DNA from: Lacrimispora sp. BS-2
Lineage (GTDB): Bacteria > Bacillota > Clostridia > Lachnospirales > Lachnospiraceae
Assembly (NCBI RefSeq): GCF_040207125.1
Contig: NZ_CP157940.1
Span: 2,914,001 to 2,978,000 of the forward strand
Length of the DNA stretch: 64,000 nucleotides
Direction of reading: 5' to 3'
Shown here: positions 27,509 to 37,037 of the stretch, one piece after another
Position numbering within the stretch: position 1 is the stretch's first letter
Layout: the number at the start of each line of letters is the position of its first letter
Program-made: the position numbers and the translations under genes
The notes under the pieces: generated by a model
What the model was told of the DNA's origin: nothing
What the model saw: the letters and a program-made list of their open reading frames with translations, nothing else
Databases searched by the model: none

Positions 27509-27790
27509 CTATGCCAGATAGCAGGAATCCCGCAATGAAACCAGTCCCAAATAAGTCCTCCAGCTTTCCTTCCAGGCCTCCCTGGTATAATGGGCACCCA
27601 GAACTCCTGTTACATTATAGAGCTGAAGCGAGGACTGCCCCACATACCAGACGCCCATATTGTCCGGAAGAACAATCTTTTCCCTGTTGTATTTTCCATG
27701 CCAGGGCATGGGGATATCTAAGGGAGGATTGGAAGCAAGAAACATGGTGCTTAAAAACAACGGTTTCTCCGTATCCCGTTCATCTGCATT
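27509..27790 (-). pseudogene. Remnant of a sulfatase gene (internal fragment)
   Basis: An 85-90 codon minus-strand frame encodes EKPLFLSTMFLASNPPLDIP and ends in TYLGLVSLRDSC. It matches part of the complete sulfatase at 44851-46341 (EKPLFLSMMYVAPHPPFDIP through TYLGLVSLLDQC, about residues 208-295 there). Formylglycine and metal-binding segments are missing on both sides, so it cannot be active. It lies directly beyond the stop of the 27801-29555 gene, suggesting a sulfatase gene once stood here and was mostly deleted. Confidence 0.8.
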
Positions 27791-27800
27791 TTCTCCCAAT

Positions 27801-29555
27801 CTACTCTTCCACTGTAATGCTTTGAATCTTCTCACTCTTCACCTTGAATTCATAGCCATCTACATCCACTGCATTTTTCTTATTTTTAACAATATCACCA
27901 TTGGGACCGATTAGATAATACTTCACACCTGGCGGATCGTACCTTACAGTCCACACAGTTTCTTCCTTTTTTTCATTATAAATACCTGAATTACATACCT
28001 CTGCAATGAAATCTTCGACTTCCATCTTATCAAGCTTTTTATACTTAAATAAAACATTTGTATGAGGATTCTCCTCTGATACCGATTCCTGCCTGATAAT
28101 AGCATACTTCTGTTCCTCTTCCGGTTTAAGCAGCCAGCCTGCCCTATACAGCCTGCCATCTTTTTTCCCATTTACACCGCTTCCTTTTAAATAACCGCTA
28201 TCTTCAAACATAAACTCAAAGGACTGATCACCCAGCTTTACTATCTGCTTTCCCGTCAGAGCAGAGCTATTTGGACCGCTAAAGAAATAAAAACGCCTTT
28301 TGTGATTATATATTTCATCAGCGAAACTTTCTCTCAGGTATCCGCCAACGCGCCTTTCATAATCTAATAATTCTTCAAATTTCTCTTCGTCAGAAAATTC
28401 ACGCCCCTCTTTGTCCTGGTACCATGTGTTTATAATTCGGCTGGATGTTCCTTTGTCTTCCATTTCCAGGCATACCAGACCGCTTATCAGTCTGCCATAA
28501 TTGTCAAACCCATATCTCTCACCGTCAATGGTACGAATTTCATTTGCATAAAGATTTCCATCGCCATCCGCATAGTACGAATAAGTTTCATTATCTAAAT
28601 GCTTAGACTCCATCAGGTAACGGCTTGGAGTAGCTCTAAACCATCCCTTGCTATATCGCGCTCCTGATTCCGGGCTGCCAAAATACATAAATTCCTTTGT
28701 ATATAAGGAGCCTCCCTGCCTTGCAGTTAAATTTTCCTCCGCACTCACGTTCTTATCATAGATGTCCGTTGTAATAAGATCCGGATCCGCGTACCAGGAA
28801 GAAATCATACGCCCACATTCATCAAATCCGTATTTCTGTCCATCGATTGTCTTTTGTACAAGCCGATCTGGCTTACCCCTGGTTTTTTTACCGGATGAAG
28901 AGAAATAAAACCATCTTTCCTGTTGCTCATCATCCCACAAACCATCACCGGGCATCATTTCGTCCTCAGGATCCGCCTCCACGCGGATCCGATCCCAGCC
29001 ACGACGCATTGCCCCATCACCTTCCGGGCCAAAATAATAATCACAGTCTTTCCATGCATCCTCACCGGTCTGACGTTCTCCATCTGATACCCAGCCATAG
29101 AGCATCCGGCCTTCTGCATCAAATGTATATTTCTTTCCATCTATTTCTTTGGTCTTTATGGAACCGGAGGATGCGCTGTCAGGTCTCTTGCAAGCTTTTC
29201 CATTATCTTGAAAATAGTACCAATACTGCTCTGGTTCACCCTCCTGGTCCGCATTTTTATTGTCAAGGGCCACCCATTGGTCATGAGCCATGGCTCCATT
29301 CTGCTGAAGGTAATAATAATTATTATCAATCTCTAACAGCTGCTCCGCGGCCATTTGTCCGCTGCTGTCCATCCAAAACCAGTCATTTCCGGATTTGACC
29401 CAGTCTTCGGTTACTCTCTCTCCATTTTCCTCATAATATGCCCAGCCGCAGTTTTCCTCTATCCAGCCACTGGCTGCAAAGGATGTCAGCGCTGCAATGG
29501 CCGATAACATTGCTGATGTGGAAAGGGCCATTATTAATTTTGTCTGCTTCTTCAT
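27801..29555 (-). CDS. Secreted protein made of cell-wall-binding repeats
   Basis: 584 aa. Signal peptide (MKKQTKLIMALSTSAML, cut after FAA near 28). The remainder is a long row of choline-binding-type aromatic repeats of very unequal length (WAYYEENGERV, WFWMDSSGQM, YYYLQQNGAM, then KYGFDECGRM, RYGFDNYGRL units). No enzymatic domain is recognised, so it may be an adhesin or a wall-attached glycan binder. It is co-directional with the lyase gene upstream (29587-32010, 31-bp gap) and probably cotranscribed with it, then followed by a sulfatase remnant. Confidence 0.8.
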   Translation of the reverse strand: MKKQTKLIMALSTSAMLSAIAALTSFAASGWIEENCGWAYYEENGERVTEDWVKSGNDWFWMDSSGQMAAEQLLEIDNNYYYLQQNGAMAHDQWVALDNKNADQEGEPEQYWYYFQDNGKACKRPDSASSGSIKTKEIDGKKYTFDAEGRMLYGWVSDGERQTGEDAWKDCDYYFGPEGDGAMRRGWDRIRVEADPEDEMMPGDGLWDDEQQERWFYFSSSGKKTRGKPDRLVQKTIDGQKYGFDECGRMISSWYADPDLITTDIYDKNVSAEENLTARQGGSLYTKEFMYFGSPESGARYSKGWFRATPSRYLMESKHLDNETYSYYADGDGNLYANEIRTIDGERYGFDNYGRLISGLVCLEMEDKGTSSRIINTWYQDKEGREFSDEEKFEELLDYERRVGGYLRESFADEIYNHKRRFYFFSGPNSSALTGKQIVKLGDQSFEFMFEDSGYLKGSGVNGKKDGRLYRAGWLLKPEEEQKYAIIRQESVSEENPHTNVLFKYKKLDKMEVEDFIAEVCNSGIYNEKKEETVWTVRYDPPGVKYYLIGPNGDIVKNKKNAVDVDGYEFKVKSEKIQSITVEE

Positions 29556-29586
29556 AAATAATTTCCTTTTCTCCTGATAGAATATT

Positions 29587-32010
29587 TTATTTGTTCAGCT
29601 GCAAATGATAGGTACCGGCCTGTCCTGTGAAGTAAATAATACCGCCTTCTTTTTTCGCTGTCTTCTTCTGGGATATGCCCTGTTCATCCGTAATGCTCCA
29701 TTCTCCCTCAGAGATTCCTGCAACCGTCACCGCAACCTGCCCTTCTCCCGGAATTGTAACAGATACGTCCTTGGTCAAGCGCTCCTTATTTTTAGCAAAT
29801 AAGGTTACCTTATCAAAAATTCTTGCGCCCAAGATATCCTCAGTTTCAATCAAAACCGCCTTATCCACCGGAGACTGATTGTTAGCGTCGGATACATACA
29901 TCACATTCAGAAAATAGTCCGTTGCCGATTCTCTGGATGGACTGATTTCCACACGTCCCCAGCCATGCTCGGAACTGTAGTAGCTGTCGTAGTTTTGATA
30001 GTATTTACCGCCCTTTGGAGGGTAATTTCTGTCTAGCACCCAATACTGGCGTCCCGGTCCGCCTACCTTTGTAATCTGTGCATTCTGGGGATATAGGGTC
30101 TGCATTGTCAGTTTTCCGTTATAGCCAATGGTATCTCTCTTTATTTCGATAACATTGCCATCTACCTTTGGTTCCTGAAGTGAATGCATCAGGAAGATTT
30201 TCTTAAAGGATGGTTTTCGTGCCGTCACCTTGTCCATTACCACGAAGATTGCCGGTTTTTCTTCAATCCCTGTAGGCATGAACAGCATAGAACGTCTTAC
30301 TTCCGATACCTTGTTGGAATATCCTGGTGCCAGATCGCCGCTTATGTAAGAATATTCCGGTTCCTTGGGGTCTTCCCCATATTCCATTGCAAGAAGATTT
30401 GCCTTATGTGATTTTTCATCCAAAAGGTCAGTCAGCACTTTCTGTTCTGCAGCCTCTCTCCGCTGTCCGCCAGAATTCCTGGGAGCCGGTATGGTTGTAT
30501 TGCTTACCATTTTTTCATCCGGATCATAAATCAGAAGAGAGTTATGCCCAATTGTCTCCTTGGAAAAGTTGGCGTCATGCTGAGACCCAAAACTGTCATA
30601 ACGGCCGATATCCCAGGCAAGCTGTCCCTTATAATAAATCTGGAAACTTCCTGAATCCAGATGGGCGTGATTTCCCACATATGTTTCTCCAATTTTAGCC
30701 CAAACAATTGCATCGGAAGACTCCACACCTTCGTTTAAACCGGTTCTGGCTACCATCAGACCATTGGGTGAGCCAAATAGCCTGGTATGAGGAAGTTCGG
30801 TCTTGGGCTTGGAAACCACATATGGATCGTTAACAATCAGGAAATTAGTTGGTGTCAGCAAAGGATGAAAACTATTATACGAAAAGAATTTATATCCGTT
30901 GCTGCACCTCTCATATTCACTTTTCAGATATCCGTCGTCCCAAATGGAAGAAGCATACAATAAATGGGGCATATCCCCTCTTGTCCAGGTAGGTATCTTG
31001 CCCACCAGGGAATCTCCATTTGTATCCCCTTCCGGGAAGGAACGGCCGTCAGGTCTGTTGTTATATACCAGCATATAGGGTACTTTTCCCATATCATCAC
31101 TATACAGCTTTGTTCCGTTCATCCGGTAAAACAGAAACTCGGCCTGCAGCTCCACGGCAAACCTTAGGGGATTATATCCCAGGCCCTGATGGTAGGTGCC
31201 AGAACGATACCACCAGTTTTTAGTTTCAACCAGGCCGTTCATGATATAGCCGCCCACCAGATTGTAAATATCTGGATATTCATCATAGCAGGCAATGGAA
31301 AACGCCAGGAGATCCCGCTGGATATGGGTCTCAGAATTGTGCCCGTGAACGGCGTATACCTGGGTCATGGGCCAGCCGCCCATACCAGTAATCGTGGCCG
31401 CCAGCTTTTCCGCATGATCCACAAAAAGCCTCTTATCCTCTGCCGACATCAAAGGATAGCACCAGTCATAGACCAGTGCAGACAGATAGATAGTGGAGCC
31501 CTTTTCTCTTACCACATCTGACGCCTTGGGATTATATTTAAATGTATTCACTAAATTCCTGGTAGCTGTAACCGCCTTTTTCCCATTTTCCACATTCCCG
31601 TTAAGCGCATAGTCAAAGGCATATGCCTCAATGACTGCAAAAACCTTATAATCAAGATTGGATCCGGCCCCTGTCAATTCTTCGGGCAGCATACCGTCTG
31701 TATCAGTTGCCAGTAGCTTCTCCAATTCCCTCATAGCCGGCGCACCCTCGGCTCCAGTCATGTTGGCCCGTATAGCAGGAATATCCTTTTTTGAAAACAT
31801 TACCCGCGGGTGCTCCCCCTTCACCGGGTAGGTGGACGGCATACCAAAACTTGCCGGCAGTATTTTTCTCTCAGCCTCCGTCTGAGCACTTGCTTGCACC
31901 GCCGTACCCGCCACTGCTTCATTTGTCGCAAAACTGATGTTTGTAGAAGAAATTACCATAGCGGCAATCAGCAACAAACTGCCCACAGCCCTTTCCCATT
32001 GTCCTTTCAT
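29587..32010 (-). CDS. Secreted heparinase II/III-family polysaccharide lyase
   Basis: 807 aa from MKGQWERAVGSLL; AAGGGG 7 nt ahead of 32010 decides the start over the 32073 ATG. A signal peptide covers about 1-30. The N-terminal toroid opens with HPRVMFSKKDIPAIRANM (about 68). Candidate catalytic residues are His in VHGHNSETHIQ (about 217), Tyr in SGTYHQGLGYN (about 272) and His in GNHAHLDSGSFQ (about 446), matching the usual heparinase order (NH, Y, H). The C-terminal half is a beta-sandwich. It should cleave uronic-acid polysaccharide outside the cell by beta-elimination. A 40-bp operator/promoter motif lies upstream at 32123-32185. Confidence 0.85.
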   Translation of the reverse strand: MKGQWERAVGSLLLIAAMVISSTNISFATNEAVAGTAVQASAQTEAERKILPASFGMPSTYPVKGEHPRVMFSKKDIPAIRANMTGAEGAPAMRELEKLLATDTDGMLPEELTGAGSNLDYKVFAVIEAYAFDYALNGNVENGKKAVTATRNLVNTFKYNPKASDVVREKGSTIYLSALVYDWCYPLMSAEDKRLFVDHAEKLAATITGMGGWPMTQVYAVHGHNSETHIQRDLLAFSIACYDEYPDIYNLVGGYIMNGLVETKNWWYRSGTYHQGLGYNPLRFAVELQAEFLFYRMNGTKLYSDDMGKVPYMLVYNNRPDGRSFPEGDTNGDSLVGKIPTWTRGDMPHLLYASSIWDDGYLKSEYERCSNGYKFFSYNSFHPLLTPTNFLIVNDPYVVSKPKTELPHTRLFGSPNGLMVARTGLNEGVESSDAIVWAKIGETYVGNHAHLDSGSFQIYYKGQLAWDIGRYDSFGSQHDANFSKETIGHNSLLIYDPDEKMVSNTTIPAPRNSGGQRREAAEQKVLTDLLDEKSHKANLLAMEYGEDPKEPEYSYISGDLAPGYSNKVSEVRRSMLFMPTGIEEKPAIFVVMDKVTARKPSFKKIFLMHSLQEPKVDGNVIEIKRDTIGYNGKLTMQTLYPQNAQITKVGGPGRQYWVLDRNYPPKGGKYYQNYDSYYSSEHGWGRVEISPSRESATDYFLNVMYVSDANNQSPVDKAVLIETEDILGARIFDKVTLFAKNKERLTKDVSVTIPGEGQVAVTVAGISEGEWSITDEQGISQKKTAKKEGGIIYFTGQAGTYHLQLNK

Positions 32011-32122
32011 TTGCGAACCCCTTTCCCATCCTTTTTCTAAATTTTCCTTATTTGTGCCGGTTCTTTCTCTCAACTATCCATGGTGTTTTTATTGACAGAT
32101 AGTATCGGCATCTGGTAAATCA

Positions 32123-32185
32123 AACTTATCATGGAAGATATACAGGCACAATAACCAAAAAAATGCGAAATAACACTTTTTTGCA
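32123..32185 (-). promoter_or_regulatory. AraC-type operator and promoter (copy 1, secreted lyase)
   Basis: Minus strand: TGCAAAAAAGTGTTATTT then CGCATTTTTTTGG, ending in -35 TTGTGC (32146-32151), 17 bp, -10 TAAGTT (32123-32128). The 40 bp 32146-32185 match copies at 40652-40691 and 46433-46472 with identical spacing to the -10. The two halves look like direct repeats (TTGCAAAAAAGTG / TTGCAATTTTTTG in copy 2), as expected for a dimeric AraC activator next to the -35. Confidence 0.8.
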
Positions 32186-32200
32186 ATCTGGCGTAAAAAA

Positions 32201-32420
32201 CCCCGAAAGTACCGTACTATGAGCAAGGAAGGAATCCGGTATCGAATGAATCGCTTGATTCAGGCAGAAGGAGCCTTTGGAGTATTGAAATACGATTATG
32301 GATTCAAGAGATTTCTGACATGTAGAAAAACCAATGTAAAAATTGAACTTCTTCTGCTGAGTATGGGATATAACATAAATAAACTGCACTCAAAAATGAA
32401 CTGCATCCTGTCAAGTAGAC
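32201..32420 (+). pseudogene. Transposase remnant, IS1182-like C-terminus
   Basis: About 65 codons in one + frame read MSKEGIRYRMNRLIQAEG, then FGVLKYDYGFKRFL and GYNINKLHSK, the closing part of IS1182-family DDE transposases. No upstream transposase domain or inverted repeat is seen, and the frame runs on into unrelated sequence. It stands between two lyase promoters. Confidence 0.7.
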
Positions 32421-32472
32421 ACATAAAACATCTAAAAATGTGGGCATGGTATACTTTTACAAAAACCTGTTA

Positions 32473-32502
32473 TTGTCACCGTAAAACTCCTTTTGCTATA
32501 CT
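32473..32502 (+). promoter_or_regulatory. Promoter of the + strand heparinase gene 32583
   Basis: TTGTCA (32473-32478), 18 bp, TATACT (32497-32502). The stretch just before the -35 (ACAAAAACCTGTTATTG) resembles the operator half-site of the three minus-strand copies, so the same activator may act here; the match is weaker. Confidence 0.55.
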
Positions 32503-32540
32503 GAATTTGAATCAAATTCAGCTTCACAAAAAGATCAGAC

Positions 32541-32582
32541 AGGAAGGAGACCGGCCTCAAAAAGAGACCGGCAAAAACAGGG
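32541..32582 (+). promoter_or_regulatory. Ribosome site separated from the start by a hairpin
   Basis: AGGAAGGAG ends at 32549, 33 nt before the ATG at 32583, much further than the usual 5-10. The gap can fold CCGGCCTC-AAAAA-GAGACCGG (32551-32571, one mismatch), which would bring the two together to about 12 nt. There is no in-frame start closer to the ribosome site. The paralogous gene at 47996 has the same design with a different stem. Confidence 0.55.
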
Positions 32583-34604
32583 ATGCATATTACAGAAGTA
32601 CTAAAGGACGGCATGTCCGTAAGTGATGTTCTGAGGAATTTGGAGAAACGCGAAGAAAAATTTTTAAATGGCATGACATTTGCCGAAAGAGGAGCTATTA
32701 TCCGTAAGCTTTTCCCACAAGTCTGCGAGACGAGGATCAAACAGGCTGACAACAGCCTGGAGGGCCACATGATTCTTCCCGGCTGCTCTTCTCTTCATTT
32801 TATCGGAGATCCGGTAAAATGGCATGAGAACATCTTTGATTATGATGAATACACCTATCAGCTAAACCGCATGGACCACTGGCGTTTCCTGGCGGAAGCA
32901 TATTCCTACACCGGAGACCGGCGCTATGCAGAAAAAATCATCAGGGAATTCTACCACTGGATCGACGACTGCCCTTCCCAGCTGCTCTACCGCGCCAACG
33001 GCGAACTGGCAGTCGAAGATTTTGACGGCTGTGCATGCAACCAGGGAATCTGGCGCTCTCTTGAAGTGGGAATCCGCATGTATCGAACCTGGCCGTGGGT
33101 CATCCATCATTTAATAAGCGGCGGCTTTATCAATGAGAAATTTTTGGAAGCTTACTTAACAAGCGCTTATGAGCACGCTCAGATTCTCTATCTGGTGGCG
33201 CCGAAGCTGTGGCCCAACGCGGATCATAACCACTATCTGATGGAAAACAACGGGCTTTTATATTTAGCCTCCATGTTCCCTGAGTTTAAGGATTCTGAAC
33301 TTTGGCAGAAGCACGCACTTCATGAGATGGACCGGAGTATCAATGCTCAGATAACCGAGGGCGGCGGGCAGATTGAAGGCTGCGCCTCCTACCACAACAG
33401 CTCTGCTTACTGGTTCTGCCTCCCCCTTCTACTTTCGGGAAAGTACGGGTTTACCGTCTCTGACGCCTATAAGACAAGACTTGGAAAGATGGTAGAATAT
33501 TCTGCCCACGCCACCCGTCCCTGCGGCGGCAATTCTTCCTGGGGCGACAGCCACACCTACAGCAGCACACTGTCTACCGGCGCTTTCTGCCACTATATGG
33601 CCTTCGGTGACCCTTCCTACATGGAAAACGCCCATTATTATTACACCATGGATGAACTTCTGGGGGGTATGGCTCCCTATATCTGGGAAGTTCCGGACTT
33701 ATATGACTTGCATAAGCAGATTGAGCGCATCACCACTAAAAAGACAATGCCGGATCTGCCCGTCTTCTCCTGGCAGAAGCAGCTGAAACAGGTGTTTTTA
33801 CGAACCGACTGGTCCAATGATGCGCTGTATGTCATGTTTGCCTGCCGTACTCCTATCCAGAATAATCATGCCCATATAGATCCCGCAGGCTTTGAATTTA
33901 CCGCTTACGGCCGCTGCCTTCTGGGTGATCCCGCCATCTATTATTACAAGGATGACGAGAACAGAAAGAATTTAAAATCGGCTCATTGGCACAACTGCCT
34001 TACCTTAAACAATAAAAATCCCTGGGAATACATCTCTTCCTGGCAATATGGAGAGCAGCAGCCCGGAGACATTCTGGCAGTAAAACAGACCGACCGGCTG
34101 ATCTACTCCGTGGCTGAACACAGTAATTACCGGCCAACACTGCATAAACGCGCAGTCGCCATCGTTGATCAGAAGTTCCTTCTGGTTCTCGATATTCTGG
34201 ATCATGTACTCCCGGACACCAGCGTTCAGATTAATTTCCATATGGACTCTCCCGTTGCTCTGGTCAATACGGAAGCTTCTTATGCCCACTCCTTAACCGG
34301 GGAAGCCAGCGTTGCTGTCTATTCTGACGCAAGCCTAAAACCGACCCTGGTTCCCGCCAAGATTTCCACCAAAAATGATGTCTGGCATGATACCGTTATC
34401 GCCCATTTTGAGGCAGAGCATTTAAACGACGCGCAGTGTGCATTTGTATGTGTTGCCATACCAGCCCGCGCCGGCGAGGTCCCCCTGAAGGTTACGGAGA
34501 TAAAAAAGGAATTATATGCCAATGGAGCAGTCAAAGTAACCTTCGCAGTCTCCCACCAGAATTATGAACTTACCTTTTTAAATAACCAGCTTTCTATTAA
34601 ATGA
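32583..34604 (+). CDS. Heparinase II/III-family protein, cytoplasmic (paralogue A)
   Basis: 673 aa with no signal peptide. An N-terminal alpha-toroid contains NHYLMENNGLLYLASMFPE (His about 216) and EGGGQIEGCASYHN (Tyr about 268); the C-terminal beta half carries NNHAHIDPAGFEF (His about 428) and the DPAIYYYKDD segment. These are the NH, Y and H positions of heparinase II/III and alginate-lyase-like families. It probably cleaves imported oligosaccharides inside the cell. It is closely related over its whole length to 47996-50023; both begin with (K)HITEVLKDG. It is a single-gene unit ending at a strong terminator. Confidence 0.85.
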   Translation: MHITEVLKDGMSVSDVLRNLEKREEKFLNGMTFAERGAIIRKLFPQVCETRIKQADNSLEGHMILPGCSSLHFIGDPVKWHENIFDYDEYTYQLNRMDHWRFLAEAYSYTGDRRYAEKIIREFYHWIDDCPSQLLYRANGELAVEDFDGCACNQGIWRSLEVGIRMYRTWPWVIHHLISGGFINEKFLEAYLTSAYEHAQILYLVAPKLWPNADHNHYLMENNGLLYLASMFPEFKDSELWQKHALHEMDRSINAQITEGGGQIEGCASYHNSSAYWFCLPLLLSGKYGFTVSDAYKTRLGKMVEYSAHATRPCGGNSSWGDSHTYSSTLSTGAFCHYMAFGDPSYMENAHYYYTMDELLGGMAPYIWEVPDLYDLHKQIERITTKKTMPDLPVFSWQKQLKQVFLRTDWSNDALYVMFACRTPIQNNHAHIDPAGFEFTAYGRCLLGDPAIYYYKDDENRKNLKSAHWHNCLTLNNKNPWEYISSWQYGEQQPGDILAVKQTDRLIYSVAEHSNYRPTLHKRAVAIVDQKFLLVLDILDHVLPDTSVQINFHMDSPVALVNTEASYAHSLTGEASVAVYSDASLKPTLVPAKISTKNDVWHDTVIAHFEAEHLNDAQCAFVCVAIPARAGEVPLKVTEIKKELYANGAVKVTFAVSHQNYELTFLNNQLSIK

Positions 34605-34626
34605 TCCAGACAGAAATGCCGACAGC

Positions 34627-34680
34627 AAAGAGGCTGCGTTTGCGACAATCTATCGAAAAAGCAGCCTCTTTATTTTTTAA
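34627..34680. terminator. Terminator between lyase gene 32583 and the AraC regulator gene
   Basis: AAAGAGGCTGC (34627-34637) and GCAGCCTCTTT (34661-34671) pair over 11 bp and are followed by ATTTTTT on the + strand. Convergent gene ends on both sides, so it can serve both, although the minus-strand T-run is short. Confidence 0.85.
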
Positions 34681-34712
34681 TTCAAAATCTTCATACAGAG
34701 ATATCCAGGGTT

Positions 34713-36977
34713 TCACCGATCTTTATTCTGTCTGTTTTTCTTAAACTGAAGTGGCGTTATCCCGTACGCCTCTTTAAATACTTTAATAAAATACTGGGAA
34801 GAGCTGTATCCCAACTGCTCCGCTATTTCTTTGACACTGTATCCTTCATCCAGCAACCGGATAGCGCGGTTTAATTTCTGTTCTTTGATATATTCCGCGT
34901 ATCCTTTGCCCATCATCTGCTTAAACATACGGCTGACCGCGTCGAGACGCATGTGCAGTTCATCGGCCAGATAATCCAGAGAAATACAGGTCTCCAGGTT
35001 TTCATCAATGATCCGGAGGATTTTATCCTTTAAATCCACATCAACAGATTCCTTCTGATGCCTGATATTTCTGATAATGCTTTCACCCAGGTAATTTCCC
35101 CACTGATGGAAGGCGTCAATATCCGGAATCTGCATATAATATTCCCTGATGTCATAACCGAACACTACCCACATATCCAGCTGATACTGCTGCATCATGT
35201 GATAGAACATGGTAACTAAATCCCGAAGCGTGGAATTGCAGTAAGTGATGTCATAATTTCTGCTCTTAAAGGACACGATCAACCCTTCCATGCGGGTTTT
35301 AAAATCCAGAAAATTCTCATTTACAATATCACGCTCCATGACTCCAAACAGTTTTAAATGGCTTCCAGAGTGTTTCCGTTTTTCCAGCTGCAGCATCTCG
35401 TAAGACAGCCAGGCCTCTTCTACATAAATATAACGGTATTTTGCAGCTTCAGCCGCAGTTCTGTAGCTTTCCTTCACTCCCTCTTTTTTCATGGAGCAGT
35501 TCCTGCCGGAAACCATGCGGCACATATTCCACCGGACTCCCATCTCTTTCATGAAGCTTTTTCTGGCTGCCGTCATATTCTGCTCAGATGCAACAATAAC
35601 AGCTACAAGCCCATCGTTCTCCATGGTTGTAAACAGCACTTCATAAGGTCTGCTTCCAATCGCATACTCTTCCTGCAGGCTTTCCACCGACAGCTTTCTG
35701 CCATCTTTTTCCGAGAGATAGAGGAAGAAGGTACATACACAGTCTCCCGTAAGATAGGGTTCCAGTTTATCATACCCCATCTCCGGATTTTTATTGAGAA
35801 TGACTGACCGGACCGCGCTTTGAAACAGCAGCGCTTTGGAAGAGTCGATAGACTGATGCAGGGAACTGATTTCACTGGTCAGCACCTGGAGTGTTCCCTC
35901 AAAGCTTCTGGTGGCCTGTGAGATATCAATCCCCGCCCCCCTGGATACCTGCTGAATCCGTGTTCGATAGGCCGTGTTATTATAGTAGGTAATCATGGCA
36001 AGTACCAGCAGGTTAAAGGCGATTGACACCAGATAACCAATGATAAACATACGCTTTGTCACGTTATATTGCTGATAGAAGTTGCTGTCGGCAACCCGGT
36101 AAAGATATAACAGCCCTGTGTCCGGGGACACCGTATAAAACACGGTCTGCCTGTCTCCGCTCACATTCAGCGATACCGGCTGTCCGCCTTTTTCAAATAC
36201 GATTCCATTTCTGCGGGCTTCTGCCATAACGGCACCCGCCGACATTCGTTCCGCTTCATATAAAGGAGTATCATAGATGACCTGCCCCTCTTTCCCTAAA
36301 ATGGCCAGAGATCCCTCCTGCTCACTGATATACTTTCCAAACGCAGACTTCGCGATATGGATTCCCAGATAGATGGAGCTTCCCTTCCACTTGTGCTGGG
36401 TCAGCTTTACCACATACGTGATTACCGGCTCTTCTACTGAATACACGTTTATAGATCGGTGCATAAAACCATTCTCCTCCCCGCCCTCTTTCCATGGCTC
36501 AAGCCAGGGAAGATACTGAGTAAACCTCTCCTGAGTTTCCGGAAAATGAACCTTATCAAAGCCGGTCACCACAGTCCCCGTACCTTCATAGTAAATATCC
36601 ATGCTTTTCACATAGGGGTAAACCTTCTGCAGCCTACGCATTTCGGCCACCAGCGCCAGAACCCTCTCCGGCGAACCGGCAATATCCTGTTCCTGGGGAT
36701 ACAAAAGGTCATCATTCTCCACCACGGGAGAAAAGTAGAACTGGGGGGTCTGGTAGGCAGACATCATAATTTGCTTATCAATATTGCTGAAGGCCAGATC
36801 CGTCACCTGGCTGTTGTACTCAATAAAACTTTTTAAATATGCTTCGTTGCTCATCCGGTGAAATACAAAATAATTAAACAGAGAGACCGCTGCGATGCTG
36901 AACAGGTTGAGCCATAAAATCACCACAAATACTGACGATTGCAGATATTTCCCTCTGACAGTTGTTTTGTGCTTCAT
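34713..36977 (-). CDS. AraC-family regulator with extracellular sensor, transporter-linked
   Basis: 754 aa. Membrane helices near 17-38 and about 305-328 enclose an outside sensor domain of some 260 residues. The AraC double helix-turn-helix fills the last 100 residues (LDYLADELHMRLDAVSRMFK, then VKEIAEQLGYSSSQYFIKVF). It is the last gene of the operon that starts with the binding protein at 40498, and so should be induced together with the transporter. It is the obvious candidate for binding the 40-bp motif found in front of three transcription units here; that link is inferred. Confidence 0.9.
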   Translation of the reverse strand: MKHKTTVRGKYLQSSVFVVILWLNLFSIAAVSLFNYFVFHRMSNEAYLKSFIEYNSQVTDLAFSNIDKQIMMSAYQTPQFYFSPVVENDDLLYPQEQDIAGSPERVLALVAEMRRLQKVYPYVKSMDIYYEGTGTVVTGFDKVHFPETQERFTQYLPWLEPWKEGGEENGFMHRSINVYSVEEPVITYVVKLTQHKWKGSSIYLGIHIAKSAFGKYISEQEGSLAILGKEGQVIYDTPLYEAERMSAGAVMAEARRNGIVFEKGGQPVSLNVSGDRQTVFYTVSPDTGLLYLYRVADSNFYQQYNVTKRMFIIGYLVSIAFNLLVLAMITYYNNTAYRTRIQQVSRGAGIDISQATRSFEGTLQVLTSEISSLHQSIDSSKALLFQSAVRSVILNKNPEMGYDKLEPYLTGDCVCTFFLYLSEKDGRKLSVESLQEEYAIGSRPYEVLFTTMENDGLVAVIVASEQNMTAARKSFMKEMGVRWNMCRMVSGRNCSMKKEGVKESYRTAAEAAKYRYIYVEEAWLSYEMLQLEKRKHSGSHLKLFGVMERDIVNENFLDFKTRMEGLIVSFKSRNYDITYCNSTLRDLVTMFYHMMQQYQLDMWVVFGYDIREYYMQIPDIDAFHQWGNYLGESIIRNIRHQKESVDVDLKDKILRIIDENLETCISLDYLADELHMRLDAVSRMFKQMMGKGYAEYIKEQKLNRAIRLLDEGYSVKEIAEQLGYSSSQYFIKVFKEAYGITPLQFKKNRQNKDR

Positions 36978-37037
36978 ACCCCACCTCCTGATACAGACAC
37001 CTGGCGGTCTCTTTTTTAATTAGTATATCATATTTGT

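Noticed and set aside
28955..31100. Long + strand frames opposite the surface-protein and lyase genes
   Set aside because: They lack ribosome sites and familiar sequence and are shadows of well-supported minus-strand genes.
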